This document shows, piece after piece, positions 39,301 to 51,700 of a DNA stretch of 64,000 nt. The stretch is from Branchiostoma floridae (Eukaryota; Chordata; Leptocardii; Amphioxiformes; Branchiostomatidae), in NCBI RefSeq assembly GCF_000003815.2, contig NC_049985.1, positions 12,033,472-12,097,471 of the forward strand, in the 5' to 3' direction. Made by a program: the position numbers and the translations under genes. Position 1 is the first letter of the stretch. Each line of letters opens with the position of its first letter. The notes beneath the pieces were generated by a model, which saw only the letters and a program-made list of their open reading frames with translations, was not told where the DNA came from and searched no databases.

Positions 39301-42300
39301 TAATGAGAAAATATGAACGTGTTGACGGATCGTCATGATTTTTGGTATGTAGATAGCCTAAGTGAAGACTTATATACTGTGATACTTATTATGCAAATTA
39401 ACAGCTAATTTGCATAATTGATTAGGAAATGTTCATAAATCCACTGTATTCCATTATAGTACTTTCATCAATGAAAGTTGTCACATATGTAACTGTGAAA
39501 GAGGGAAGAGAGTAAGAGGTGTACTTAAAGACTTTGAAAGAGAATAAGTCAAGAATGGATCAAAGGATCATCATGATTTTTGGTATGCTAATAGCTTAAG
39601 TAATGCTTGCTACAATTTGATATCAATTGATTGTAACTTGGGATCTAATTTGCATAATCAATGCCAAAATTTTATAAACCAACTCCAAGCATGTAATTAT
39701 AAAGAAAATGAAATGAGTAACGCATTTGTCTACAGACATCATTCTGCATAACAAACCTGGTTTATTTGGCAAAGGTATGTGTTCGTGGAACTCTAGTTTA
39801 CAATGTGTCCAAACAACAGGATGTACCTATTGCACCGATGAGTGCCGTGACGATCCCGACACCAACTTGTATCAGTTCACTGATGACAATAGAATGGACA
39901 ACCCACGGCAGGCTAGTCCCCAAAGGCGACAGCGGGATCGACAGCCATCAGCAGAAGATACGGACAGGATGGGTTGCAACGCTGCCGACTTGTTCGAGAA
40001 CCCGATGTACGCGCCGGATGTGTTACCACAAGACGATAGAGGTACGTTTTGGTGTTCTCAACCATTTTGTGTCTGCGTGTGTGTGTGTGGGGGGGGGGGG
40101 CGTCTGGTATGAAAAGTATTACTTTAATCAAACAATATGTTAATAAGTTGGAAAAACATTGCATTTCCTGTGAATTTCAATGAAAGGACTCTTCATGGCA
40201 TATACTATTTGGACGATATTCACTTGCACCCTACAGGATCTAAATACTGTGGTCTCGGACTCTTTTTTACAGGTATTTGCGTCCTATGAAGGAAAACACC
40301 ACAAAAGTAGTTTTTCCTAATTAAACATGCAAATTAAGTACCAGTTTGCATCCTTGTCTTTCCCTTGTTATGTTATCATCTTAGAAGATGTTGACATAAA
40401 CGCCCCTGCAGTTTCAGAGCAACCTGCTAGGAGGCCCAAACATATACCGTGCATTCCTTATGTTACAGGCTATCTGCAACCAAAAAAATGAGAAAATAGC
40501 ACATCCAAGTTAAGAGATACAAAAAAACGGAATTTCTATTGAGGTACCAAGGTCACATAAAGATACTTTCTATGATGAGATTGGCTTAAGATGATTGACA
40601 TGTTTTAACCAATGATTAAACGATTACTTTTAAGAATCTTATTTTATTCGGACGTTTGAAAATTAGGTTTTTAGGCATTATTTTTCATCATCAGGTTTTT
40701 TAAAATAATGTTGTCGTCATGGGCACATTCTTTGTCGTAAGTTTAGCACGCATTCAGTATGAATATGATTATGTACTATGACTTTCTTTGAATGGTAAAA
40801 TGATAGAACAGGTAACTCGAGCTAAAAAAAACTACTTGGTTTCATGATAGACCAGCACTTGACATGAACACAGCCAGCAGACAAAGTCCTGACTAAGATG
40901 ACTAGTGCACTAGCAATGCTTAAGCTGTCTATTTATTTATTTGTTAAGATTCACAGAAAATGTTCTGCGAGGTGTGGGCAACAGGATTTATACGTCCTTT
41001 ACAAGGCCCACACCTCCAGCAAAGTTCAAAACTAACTATAAACTATAGGAAATAGGCAAATGAAAGCTAAGTACATAACATATGGATATTCTAACAACAA
41101 ACAGCAAATACAAAATAATATGCAAAAGAAGCAACAGTAAAAGGGATCACAACAAATGAAAATGAGGTAACTAAAGGTTGACCACACATTTTGATGTTTA
41201 TCTAACCAGCACTTGCAACAATGGATCCAAGTGCATATCAGATGGACATCAAACTGTCGAGAGATCTGCTTTTTAATGGACCGCTAAAGGCAGTGACACT
41301 AGTGTTATCCTATCTGGATTATTGTGCTTGCTAGTTATCTGCTTGCCCACAGACATCATTGAACAAGCTACAGATTCTGAAAAATAGGGCAGTCAGACTT
41401 GTGTTAAATGTACGCTATAATGAAACACTGATTACATGCATAGTAAGCTACAATGGCCAACAGTTAAAGAAATACTGTACACTGGTACACTTTCTATATT
41501 CAACAAACTATTAGTAGTAGGGTCGGGTACCGGTACAGAAAATTCAGGTCCAGGTCCGGTTCAGGTCCAAAGGATCAGGTCCAGGTCCGGACCTGAACCT
41601 GATGCAGTATGACTCATACCAATGGTCCATTTCACTACAAAAAGATCAGTTTGGTGGAGTATTAGACTTACACTGGCGTTTTAAAATCCTACAACTCTAA
41701 CTGCACCTGTACGATTGGCTGTAAAACTTGGTAGAAATTACTACAAACTCTACTCTACTTCACTCTTGTTATTTTTCTTCCACCTGCAAGCGCCAAAACG
41801 TGTGAATGCCTGATGAAATAATCTGTTAATTTTCTAATCGGTCCAACATCCGTTTTTTTCAGGTCCGTTATTTTCTGGACAGGCCCAATAAGAAAAACCG
41901 GTTTTGTACCTGTACGCTGTACCGATACCCAGCCCTAAGTAGTAGCAAGGGAACCTAGGGCTATGTACAAGAGATTAGAAAACATTAGTAGCACACATGA
42001 GCACAGCACTCGTCTTGCTATAAGTGGAGGTTTTAGACTACCTAAGCCAAAAGCTTCAGCAATGACAAGGAGCTTCGCGTATAGATGCACCAAGTCCTAT
42101 AACACATTAACACCACAGATGAAAGCAACCTCACCTTTCATTTTCAAAACACACATTGCGAATTGGATTCAGTCTAAAATCAACACAAACATACCCTTAC
42201 AGGACTGGTGGTAGCCGAATTTGTATCTAGTTCAAATGTAGCTGCTAATCAACAGTGCTAATTGACTCATTCATTTAAATAATACTGTTCATTTCTTTTG

Positions 42301-45300
42301 TCAATTATACCTACTTGGTTATCTTATGTATTGTTACAACGATTGATGTTTTGTTATTTATATTATAGCTTTTTGTTACTGATGACCTCTGACCCCTCCT
42401 CATTATTTTAGTTCACTGATGAGTTTATTACAATTTTACATTCAGTTTATTCTTAGCTCTTCTCATGTTTTAATTGTACACTTAACGTTATGTCGACTCG
42501 TTATTTGATTGTTTTTGTAATGTTAATGGGTTCCATGAAGAATAGATTTTGCGATTGTAAACTCTAATGGAAATCGAAATAAACAAACAAATAAATACTA
42601 TCATCTGCAACAAAATATCTTAAATGCAAGCCATATTGATGGAAACATCAATGTGGTGTTTCCAAATAAAACACCCAGTTATTGTTGATTTGCCAACAGC
42701 AGAAGACACAGACAAGGTGAACTGTAAGCCTGCAGGCTCGTTCGAGAACCCGATGTACGCGGCGGGTGCGTTACGACAAGACGACGGAGGTAAGTTTAGT
42801 GGTTTGCATTCTTTTAACGTTTATCATTTCTACCACAATGGAATGTGTGTGTCTGTGTGACTGATTGTGTATACAAAACACTGTAAATGGACATTGCCTT
42901 TTTGTCAATTCCAATGAAGGGACCTTTCCCTATCAGTTTAGTGCATGAATACTATTTAATGTCATACAACTGGATCTATCTATTGTAGACGCTTCCTAAT
43001 AAAGATGTACATGTACTGCGCATGCACAGTTGTTTTTAATAAGCCTTTTTCTCGTAATTTGCTGCCATCTGATATTTACAGAACGTATCAAAATTGCCTT
43101 GCAAAGAACAAAAGCCATTTGCATTCGGGGAACTCTTTTGAATAAAGAATTGGTAAAATTTGCGTAAGATCAATAAAACTAATTTCATAACTAAATGCGT
43201 AAACAACAATTTAAGTAATTTGTCTAGAGAAGAATTGAATATTGAGACCCGTACACGATGATTAGTTTCTTTGTGATCAATCAACAACTAAATCAACTAA
43301 ACCATCACTTTTTGATCGGGAGTTTGATATTATACAGACGCTTAAGATTAGTTTTCTTCAAGCTTCTGGTTTCATCATCGATCATATGTCTATAAAATGT
43401 AAAGCTATTTTAGATGACAATGTCTTTGGCTTGTGCTTGTGTGGCAATAAAAAATGGCAAAAGAAGCCCACGAAATTTTGCTTAAGTTTTAGCCAAAATC
43501 TCTACCCTAAATTATCACGTTATTCTGGGGTTTCATCCGGCGAATATCTAAAATAATGCCGGATGAAGTAATGTAAAGAAAGACGTTTGAAAAACAAGAG
43601 TTCCAAGTCCTCATATCTTCATGAAAGAGTCTGATTTCTACATTTACATAATCTATGCTTGGTTATGTACACATTTAGATAACATACACTGGTCAAAATG
43701 TTGATTGTGCAATCATTTACCATTTAGAAGAATTATAGCACTTTTACATTAATTATGCAAATTAGGGACATATTTGCATAATTGATATCTGTTTCTGTTC
43801 CACCTGCCACAAACTACATATATGACAGGTATTTGAGTCCCACAATGGCGAACACTACAAATATAGATTTCCCTCATTGATTATGCAAATTAAGTGCCTA
43901 AGTTATCATAAAATGCGATAAAAGCCTTTTTAACATAGATTGCGCATGTCTATTTGGTGGAGGAGATGATCATCTTACATAATATATTTGAGAACATTAT
44001 TTTGCATAATTAATGACAAACAATTAAGACAGCAATTGTAAAAGATAGAATCATTTGGCGAAGGTATGGGTTCGTGGAAGTCTAGTTATAGATTCATCTC
44101 CCAAGTTATCTAGAGATCAAAAATGATGACGATTTGTCAACCCTTCCCATGTTATTACCCTCCAAAGGGATGATGCAATTGCGCACGCGCGGAAGACTTC
44201 CTGTAGATTCCGGAATTTTTTACCAATCGGACATACAAGTACACTACTCTGTTAGGCTAATATTTCTCTCTTTGTTAGTTACATCTGTCTTATCTTTGAG
44301 TATCTGCTATTATGAAATAAAGTAGGCGTATAAACTGTCCTCATTATTTATGCAAATTAATCCCTGATTTGTATTATTAAAATTGATTATGTAAAGCTAT
44401 CTCACTCACTCACTCGCTCGCTCACAGCCCATTACAAAAGCTATCTGCATTCTAAATACCATGACAATCTGTCAACCCAAATTATTCCACTCCAAAGGGA
44501 TGATGCAACTACATGGGCGCGGAAAAGTTCCTGTAGAATTACGGAATTTTTGCCAATCGGACGTATTATATACTGTGAGGCTAGTTTTTGAGATGTCAAT
44601 AAAAAACACCCTCCAACCACCACAACCTCACCCATTTCACGGAGGTTGAGTTTTACGAACGCTTGTTTGATATTCAAGGGTTAATGACCCGCCCCGAGTT
44701 GTATATGGTGTCATAACGCCTGGTCCTTTGCTATAACCATCGAAGAAAAGCCACCGAGTGAGCGAAGCTTTTTTGAGGTGGTTATAGCAAAGGACCAGGC
44801 GTTATGACACCATTTACACCGAGGAACAGGCGGGTTATTAACGTTATTATAGCCTACCCAAACTTGCAAACTCCTGTATGACGCATAGATCCCTTGGTAC
44901 TATACGTGTGAATTCCTTTGTCGAATTTCTGAAGTTCACATTTGTTCCTTGGTACATACATTTGCTTACAGATTGCAGTTTGAAACCAAAATTTCCACAG
45001 AAAATATTCAAAACATTGCAGTCTTTCGCTTTTTAGAACAACAAAACTCATTATCAATGTTAACAGAAGGAGCTATTCCCTCCTTGCAATCTGTACTTAT
45101 TCCCTCTGCTCTGGCATATGTTTCGCACCTTTTGATTGGCCAAACCCTGCATATCTTGTGTGTATCGCCCAGTCTGGTTGGTCAGAATGAATCGACACCG
45201 GCACCGACTGGTGCCGATGTCGATGCAAATCGGGTTGCATTATCTTTGTGCGAGGAGTAGTTAGTCTGCAAGCGAAACCATTTTTTGTATTAGTCCGCTG

Positions 45301-45799
45301 CAACAGAAATGCGTTTTTTTTTCGCCTGATGACGCAAATAACAGCGTATTTCATGCACTTTTGATGAATTGCGTCATCGGAGGTTGCAAAAAAATTGGGT
45401 GTCCGCCAACCTCAGAAATCGTAAAAGAAACTCCGGTCCGAGACCATAACGACTATAATCGTTTTACATTATGGGGGGTTCTTAATATTGTTGCCATCAC
45501 ATTCTTTGCTTTTTCATGAGTTAAGGAAGTATGATTCTGTACTCCTGTAACAATAAGTTTAGATTTAATTTAATATAAAAGATTCACATACATGTCATAT
45601 CTTTAGAAACCATTTACTGTGTGTTTTCACATCTATAACATCCAGTCATTGCTTATCTTCAAAGGCGAAGAAACCAACACCAGTGAGATCCATGACGATC
45701 CCGGCAACGACGTGTACCACTGCATGGACGACGATGAAATCAGCAACCCACAACAGGCTGCTCACCAAAGTCCACACGAGGGGCAGCAAGCAGCAGAAG
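33360..45799 (+). CDS. Cytoplasmic-tail exon cassettes (SH3 ligand, YxxPhi, two FxNPxY)
   Basis: Five exons, all with phase-1 junctions. Exon 33360-33435 encodes the start and RPLPALP (residues 9-15), a class I SH3 ligand. Exon 35737-35889 encodes an acidic segment with YNQL (50-53), a YxxPhi sorting or hemITAM-like motif. Exon 39820-40041 encodes a Cys/Asp-rich module and FENPMY (135-140). Exon 42700-42789 encodes a second FENPMY (165-170). Exon 45665-45799 encodes an acidic DDPGNDVYH module related to the first half of exon 39820. FxNPxY is the coated-pit motif of the LDL receptor and a PTB-domain ligand (family knowledge). Confidence 0.82.
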
Positions 45800-48700
45800 G
45801 TGTTGTTGTTTGTTACCATTTCTACCACAAATACATAGAAGATCCATTTCAGAGTATTTCAAGTCATTTGTTAAAATATTTCCCTTTTAGTATATCTGGT
45901 GATGTATTGGTCAACAGATGAATGTAACACGTTTATCTATTTTTTTATTGAGATTCTCCATATACAAAGACAATGGAGGGTATGGCGGAACAGGTGTCAA
46001 AGCCGCCATACCGAACCTTCCATACACGTCACCTTAAAGTTATGATTTTATGACATCGATGTTGGTTATTTTACAGCTAACTGTACTCTTTCATGTTAAC
46101 CATCAACAATCAGCCAGTATGATGAAAAAAAATTGGCGGTTATGTAAGGCTCTTTTAAGAATGCAAAATGACGGCAGCAAGTAAAGAATGATATGAAATA
46201 TTGTCTGCTCACAGGTACTAACGATGCCTCAGACAGCTGTGAGTTCCCCAGAACCTTCTACGGGACATCTATTCGTCCCAATCTGCTCATCCTTGCCACC
46301 ATCGTCATCATGGTAGCAGCCGCCATTGGTGTAGGAGCTGGACTCGTCGCATTCCTCACGACCATAGATGGGGCTCATCCTCTCTCACCCAACAGTTCTC
46401 TGGAGCGGAGTGGTACGTCAAGCCGATCAGTGCCACCATTCCCCGCCACCCCTGCCGGTTCCACACTGGAAAACAACAGTGTAACTCTCTCGGTTGGTTT
46501 TCTATCTTGCATTCGACGTGCAATCTCGATTTTGGACCACTAGAGTTGGATTTCTGGGCAACTAATTCAAAGTCCTATCTAAATATTTAGAAAATATGTA
46601 AGAAACAGGCTGTCAAAAGCCACATACCTAAGGTTTAGTCCAGGGAAAACTCACATTGGCAGCGTAGTCGGACTCGTAAAGTATCCATCTAGTGATTTTG
46701 TACCGAAACCCACCACCCTTTTCACACCACCTGATTACCTTTAACCTCTATAAACAAGACCTGATTGCGAGCACGGTGCACGTACTCGACAGTTTAACGG
46801 ACATTCCAAATATGGCTAACAAAATATGACAGCCACAACTCTAACCTGTAATATTCAGCTCCAAATTGCCAAAATTTGTCAACAAAAAGGCTTTTGCCTT
46901 TGTTTTAAATAGACTGGCTCTTCTTGGACCTTCTGTGTCTGCTTCAAATAAGTGACCATTTGCCCTGTTCTTTATGCCAAATAATAGAATAATAGAATAG
47001 GTAATAGAATAATAAGCGTATACATTCCTATGAATACGCGAAGCTTCCAGGCTATAAAAATAACAGCATTAGCCATTACGCCTTACAAAGCAATGAAATC
47101 TGTTATATTCTGATATCTACATCTTAAACAGCCCATAATGATTCTGACGGAAGAGCCAACCACTGCAACAGATTTGCTCCCATGGAAGACTGATGGTGTC
47201 ACGGCGCCAAATGTGTCCTCTACCGACCTGTATCTGGAAACAACGAGCCTGTTTCTGCAAACTGGAACAGCAAAGGCAGTCACGCCGACAACTACAACTA
47301 AGGTAAAGAAAGGTCTTTAGAATGATCTAGCTAGTATAAAGAATCGCAGGTTACATGCAATGTAGCATTCCTTTTAACACAAAAGTTTCCATGTTTTAGA
47401 AACGTCAGTTTTAGCCTGTCTTAAAAAGCGCAAGGTAACAGCTACTCAAGTAACTAGATACATTTTATCCAGTTGCTTGAATAACTGTAACATGTATCCC
47501 ATGTTTGCTTGAGTACCTTGCGTTGCTGTATTTGATCGAGCTGCTTGAATAACAGTTACTGTAACCTTGCGTAGCTCCATTTGACTGTGAAGGAAGATCC
47601 AACCGATTCAACTGTCATGCCTACATTGACGACAGCTGACGTTGAGACGAGTGTGTCTCCGACCGATTCCCATCTGGAAACGAGTACGTTTCCGCAAGCT
47701 GGAACAGCAAAGACGGTCACTCCGGCATCTACAGCCAAGGTATCAAGAAACGATTTAAGATCTTTAAAATGACCCAGCCTACAATGTATCGCAAATCATA
47801 TGTATTTTACAGTGATACGAACATGATTGTATATTCATTTGTCTCCAGGTTTTGACACGTGATGTCGAACGGACAAGATTTGACCAGCTTCAGAAGACAA
47901 CAAAGCAACATCCCTCAACGACTCACGAAGGTACCACAGTCGGGCAACAAATCATTTGTCCTTCACTGATGTGTCCTGCTAACTTGCCTCAAACTCCGAC
48001 GACTGTTGTGTCCCTGTGACTGTGGACATGAACAACTGTGTTCTCTTGTGTTCTCTGTTCATTATTTGATGGGAGATAACAGGAAATACCGTCCGATCCG
48101 TCGCATTCTTCAATAATGCCCTCCCTTTTCCCCCCGCATAGGAGAGTGCTACCAAAGTCTGGGTTGCTGGGAGGATCGTCACGACCGCGCCATTCCAACA
48201 CTCGAGGGGACAGATCCACGCCTGGATGACAGCTATGGAGCACGGAGTAACCCTGTCGAGAAGTGTTACCAGGTAGCACATTCTCTAGGGTTTACCGTGT
48301 TTGCTGTACAGGATGGCGGACAGTGTTTCGGGTCTGCTGATGGCCACAACACTTTCTTCAAGTACGGACGTTCCTCCGACTGTGGAGTGGACGGGGAAGG
48401 CGGGCCTTGGGCAAATGAAGTCTACCTGATTGGTATGTAGCGCTCGATGAATGTCTTTTGCGTCTAGAAGAGGCTCCTTTGATAAACTGAAATGCACGTT
48501 TACGATACTGCAATTAATTCTACCGTGAACGTTTAAGGTACGCGGCAGGATTCTTCTGTAGGCTGATCACACGTCTCTATGTACTACGATCGTGTCAAAA
48601 TGTCATATTATGATACATTCCCTAACCAGATATTAAACGACGCTATATGGAGTTTTATAGCACATCATAGCAACATTGAACATCATTGAGCAATATTGAA

Positions 48701-51700
48701 TATCAATATAGATATGACACTGCTAATGACAGACCTCTCGTCTGCATCAGGAGTCAATGTTGCCCTGGGAAAGCCAGCGTTCCAAACAAGCCGACTCCAT
48801 CATCCCAAACCTACCGAGGGGAATGCCAGTCGTGCCGTAGACGGGAACACCGATACCAACTACAGTCATGGTTCCTGTACACACACTGTACTTCCGGGAG
48901 AGACTAACCCGAGCTGGTGGGTGGATCTTGGTCAATCGTATGTGATTGACAGGTACGTGCAGAGCTTTTATACGTAAATACCAGTCATCAGAATATATGT
49001 ACATAAGCAATCAGAATATACGCAAACACATACACATGCACACACACACGTAACATGTATACACACACCACAAATACACACGAACACAAATACACACACA
49101 CACGTAAACACACATGAACCTAATTTCAAATCCCCATAGTTGATTTGTAGTTTTTAAACTTAATCGATAATTTGCTTAATCTCCATTGTGTCAGTTAATG
49201 ATTGGTAAAAGAAAGGCTCAAGCTGCAATTCCCCGTACAATACGAGGATTAAAGTGAATAGTGTAGAAAAGAGGAACGTTTATCGAATATTCACCAAACT
49301 CAAGTACCACTGCCATTAGCTTCATTGGGTCATTCCAGTATTTTGCATACGTTATCATTTATTGCAAAAACTAATATTACATCTTTGGAAGTAGCAATGG
49401 CCTAGTGGGTAGAGTGTTCGCCTTGCATTCGGTAGGTCGTGAGTTCGATCCCCGGCCGAGTCATACCAAAGACTTTAAAAATGGTACATGCTTCTTTCTC
49501 TGCTTAGCACTCAGCATTCGGGAAAGAGTATGGAAGTTGAACTTACACCACTACCAGTGGACTAGCCCCCTGCTGTAGTAATTGCGTTGTGTGGCCCAAG
49601 GGCTACTGAAACGGAGATGGGCGCCGCCCTATGCGCCATCAGGCGCGGGAAGGACTTTAACTTTTTTAACTTTTGGAAGTAGACATATTATGTAAAATTG
49701 CTACGAGTGGATTTTAGCCCTTGTGCAGTACTAAAACAAAGTGGTACATATCTCAGCTCAAAACATCTGTTAAAGTGGAGATCGATTAATTTTTATTCTC
49801 TCGTTTATGTTATTTTTGTGTATTCACCTGTTATCGTTGATACAGATTATGTTGAAAAATAATAATAATAAAGTACCATTGCCATTGTCAACATCTACAG
49901 GGTACTCATCTTCAACCGCCAAGACGCTGGTCCGGAAAGAATCAACCCCTTCAACATCCACATCGGGGATTCCGACCAGGTCAGCACGAACCCCAAGTGT
50001 GGAGGTAATCATCAAATGAACCTGAACCAGCTGTCCATTTCCGTCTCCTGTCAGGGAATGAAGGGTCGCTATGTGGGCGTCCGTCTTCCTGGACCCTCCC
50101 GAGTACTGACCCTGTGTGAAGTCCAAGTATTTTTGGGTAGGCCTTCGCTACGTTCACTTTACATTGTTACGGTGTATACATAGGACATTGTCACGATAGC
50201 TGATATCAAACCGGACTGTGACCTATTGACGACAGATTATTGAGGCAACGTTGCCTTTTTGGCGAATTTCCCCTGAGACTGTCTTCCATGTGCAGGCCTG
50301 GACATATCTATGATGTAATTGAATAGGCAGCTAATGACCTAGCCTGAATTGGCATCCTGGGGAGGATTCGGCAGCCAACCAGCGAGCCTGTTTCTGGACT
50401 AGTCAATTTTGCAATTTTACATGGGGTGTGATGGAAGAGTTTTGCACGGAGGGAGGAGCATTTTTTTCAATTCATATTTGGACTTTGGTGATTATGTCAA
50501 AGTCCCATTTTAGTCGATGTATTTTTAATCTGCTTCACTTTAAATAGGCGTATTACAGGGAGAGTCCATTTTTGGAAGGACTTCTTTTAAATTCAGTTTT
50601 GGACAGGTGATTATTCAAAATTTCATCTTTTAGCGGAAGCGTTTTTGGACTGGTCTTTTTTCAACTTTTCATGCACGGGGAACCTTTTTTGCTAAATTCA
50701 ATTTTGGACTGGGTTTCATTTTCAAATCTCCTTGTTTTCAGTCTGAGTATTTCTGGACTGGTCTATTGTGCAAATTCACATGAGGTGCACTGGAAGAGTC
50801 CATTCTTGCACGGGGAATTTTGTAAGATCCATTTTTGGGCAAAAGATGATTAGTAGAAGTGATTTTTAAGCAGAAGTGTTCCATTTTTGCACATGGATGA
50901 TTCTGGAACAGTCTATTGTTGCATGGGGAGGGTGATGGTTGAAATATGCTAATACTGCTCTCAAGCAAATGCCGACCTTTCTAGCAATATGATTCTTTTG
51001 AAAATTTGGGCCGTTGCATTGTCAAATCCTGATTCACTAACTTGATTACACCCTTCATCTGTTGATGCATCACTTCAGTTCTATGGACTTATTGTAAAAG
51101 TAGAGTTTCCAAACATCGGCCTTCACCAGTACTGAAAGTGGCAGGTAACATAAAAAATTGAAATTATGTGACTGTGCAAATGGAAATGTAATTCACGCGT
51201 GTTCTTCACTCCACCAGGTCGTTGTGCCCCAATGTTACTCGACAATTCTGCACCGAACCTCTACAAAATCTCACCAGGTAAGATTACAAATGATATTTGT
51301 TTTCTTCAGTACCTAACAATAAGGTTTAATTTTTTCTTTTCAATGAAGTAAACAAAACAGTTTGTTATACATTCTGTCAAAATATCACAAAATTGACAAA
51401 AAACAGTATCTATCAAGTCAAAGAGGTAGCAAGCATCTTAGATGCAAAAATCACTTTCACCAAAAAGCTTAGGTTTTCGGGTATGCGCGCACGCTGTATG
51501 TGTATGTGTGTGTGTGTGTCTGTGTGTGTGTGTGTGAATACGATTACTCGAGGATGCCTCGGTGTATTGTTTTGATATTTGGTAGATCTTCATGAGAACT
51601 TGGAATTTGATTTTGGGCTTGTTTTGGAGCTGCAGCAGAACTCCCATTTTTTATATTTCGCGTTGTAAATGTTATGACCATGGTTGTCAAGTGATAGATA

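Noticed and set aside
39736-39774. Possible 39-nt phase 1-1 microexon (CTACAG / GTATGT)
   Set aside because: The same TTTGGCAAAGGTAT sequence recurs at about 37824, 44055 and 62590 as part of an intronic repeat, without acceptors; no independent support.
41963-42214. Stand-alone 83-residue ORF
   Set aside because: It is the C-terminal end of a dead LINE whose upstream part lies before the nested MITE.
49395-49470. A functional tRNA gene
   Set aside because: A and B boxes belong to a SINE head with body, tail and target-site duplication; the acceptor stem is not evident.
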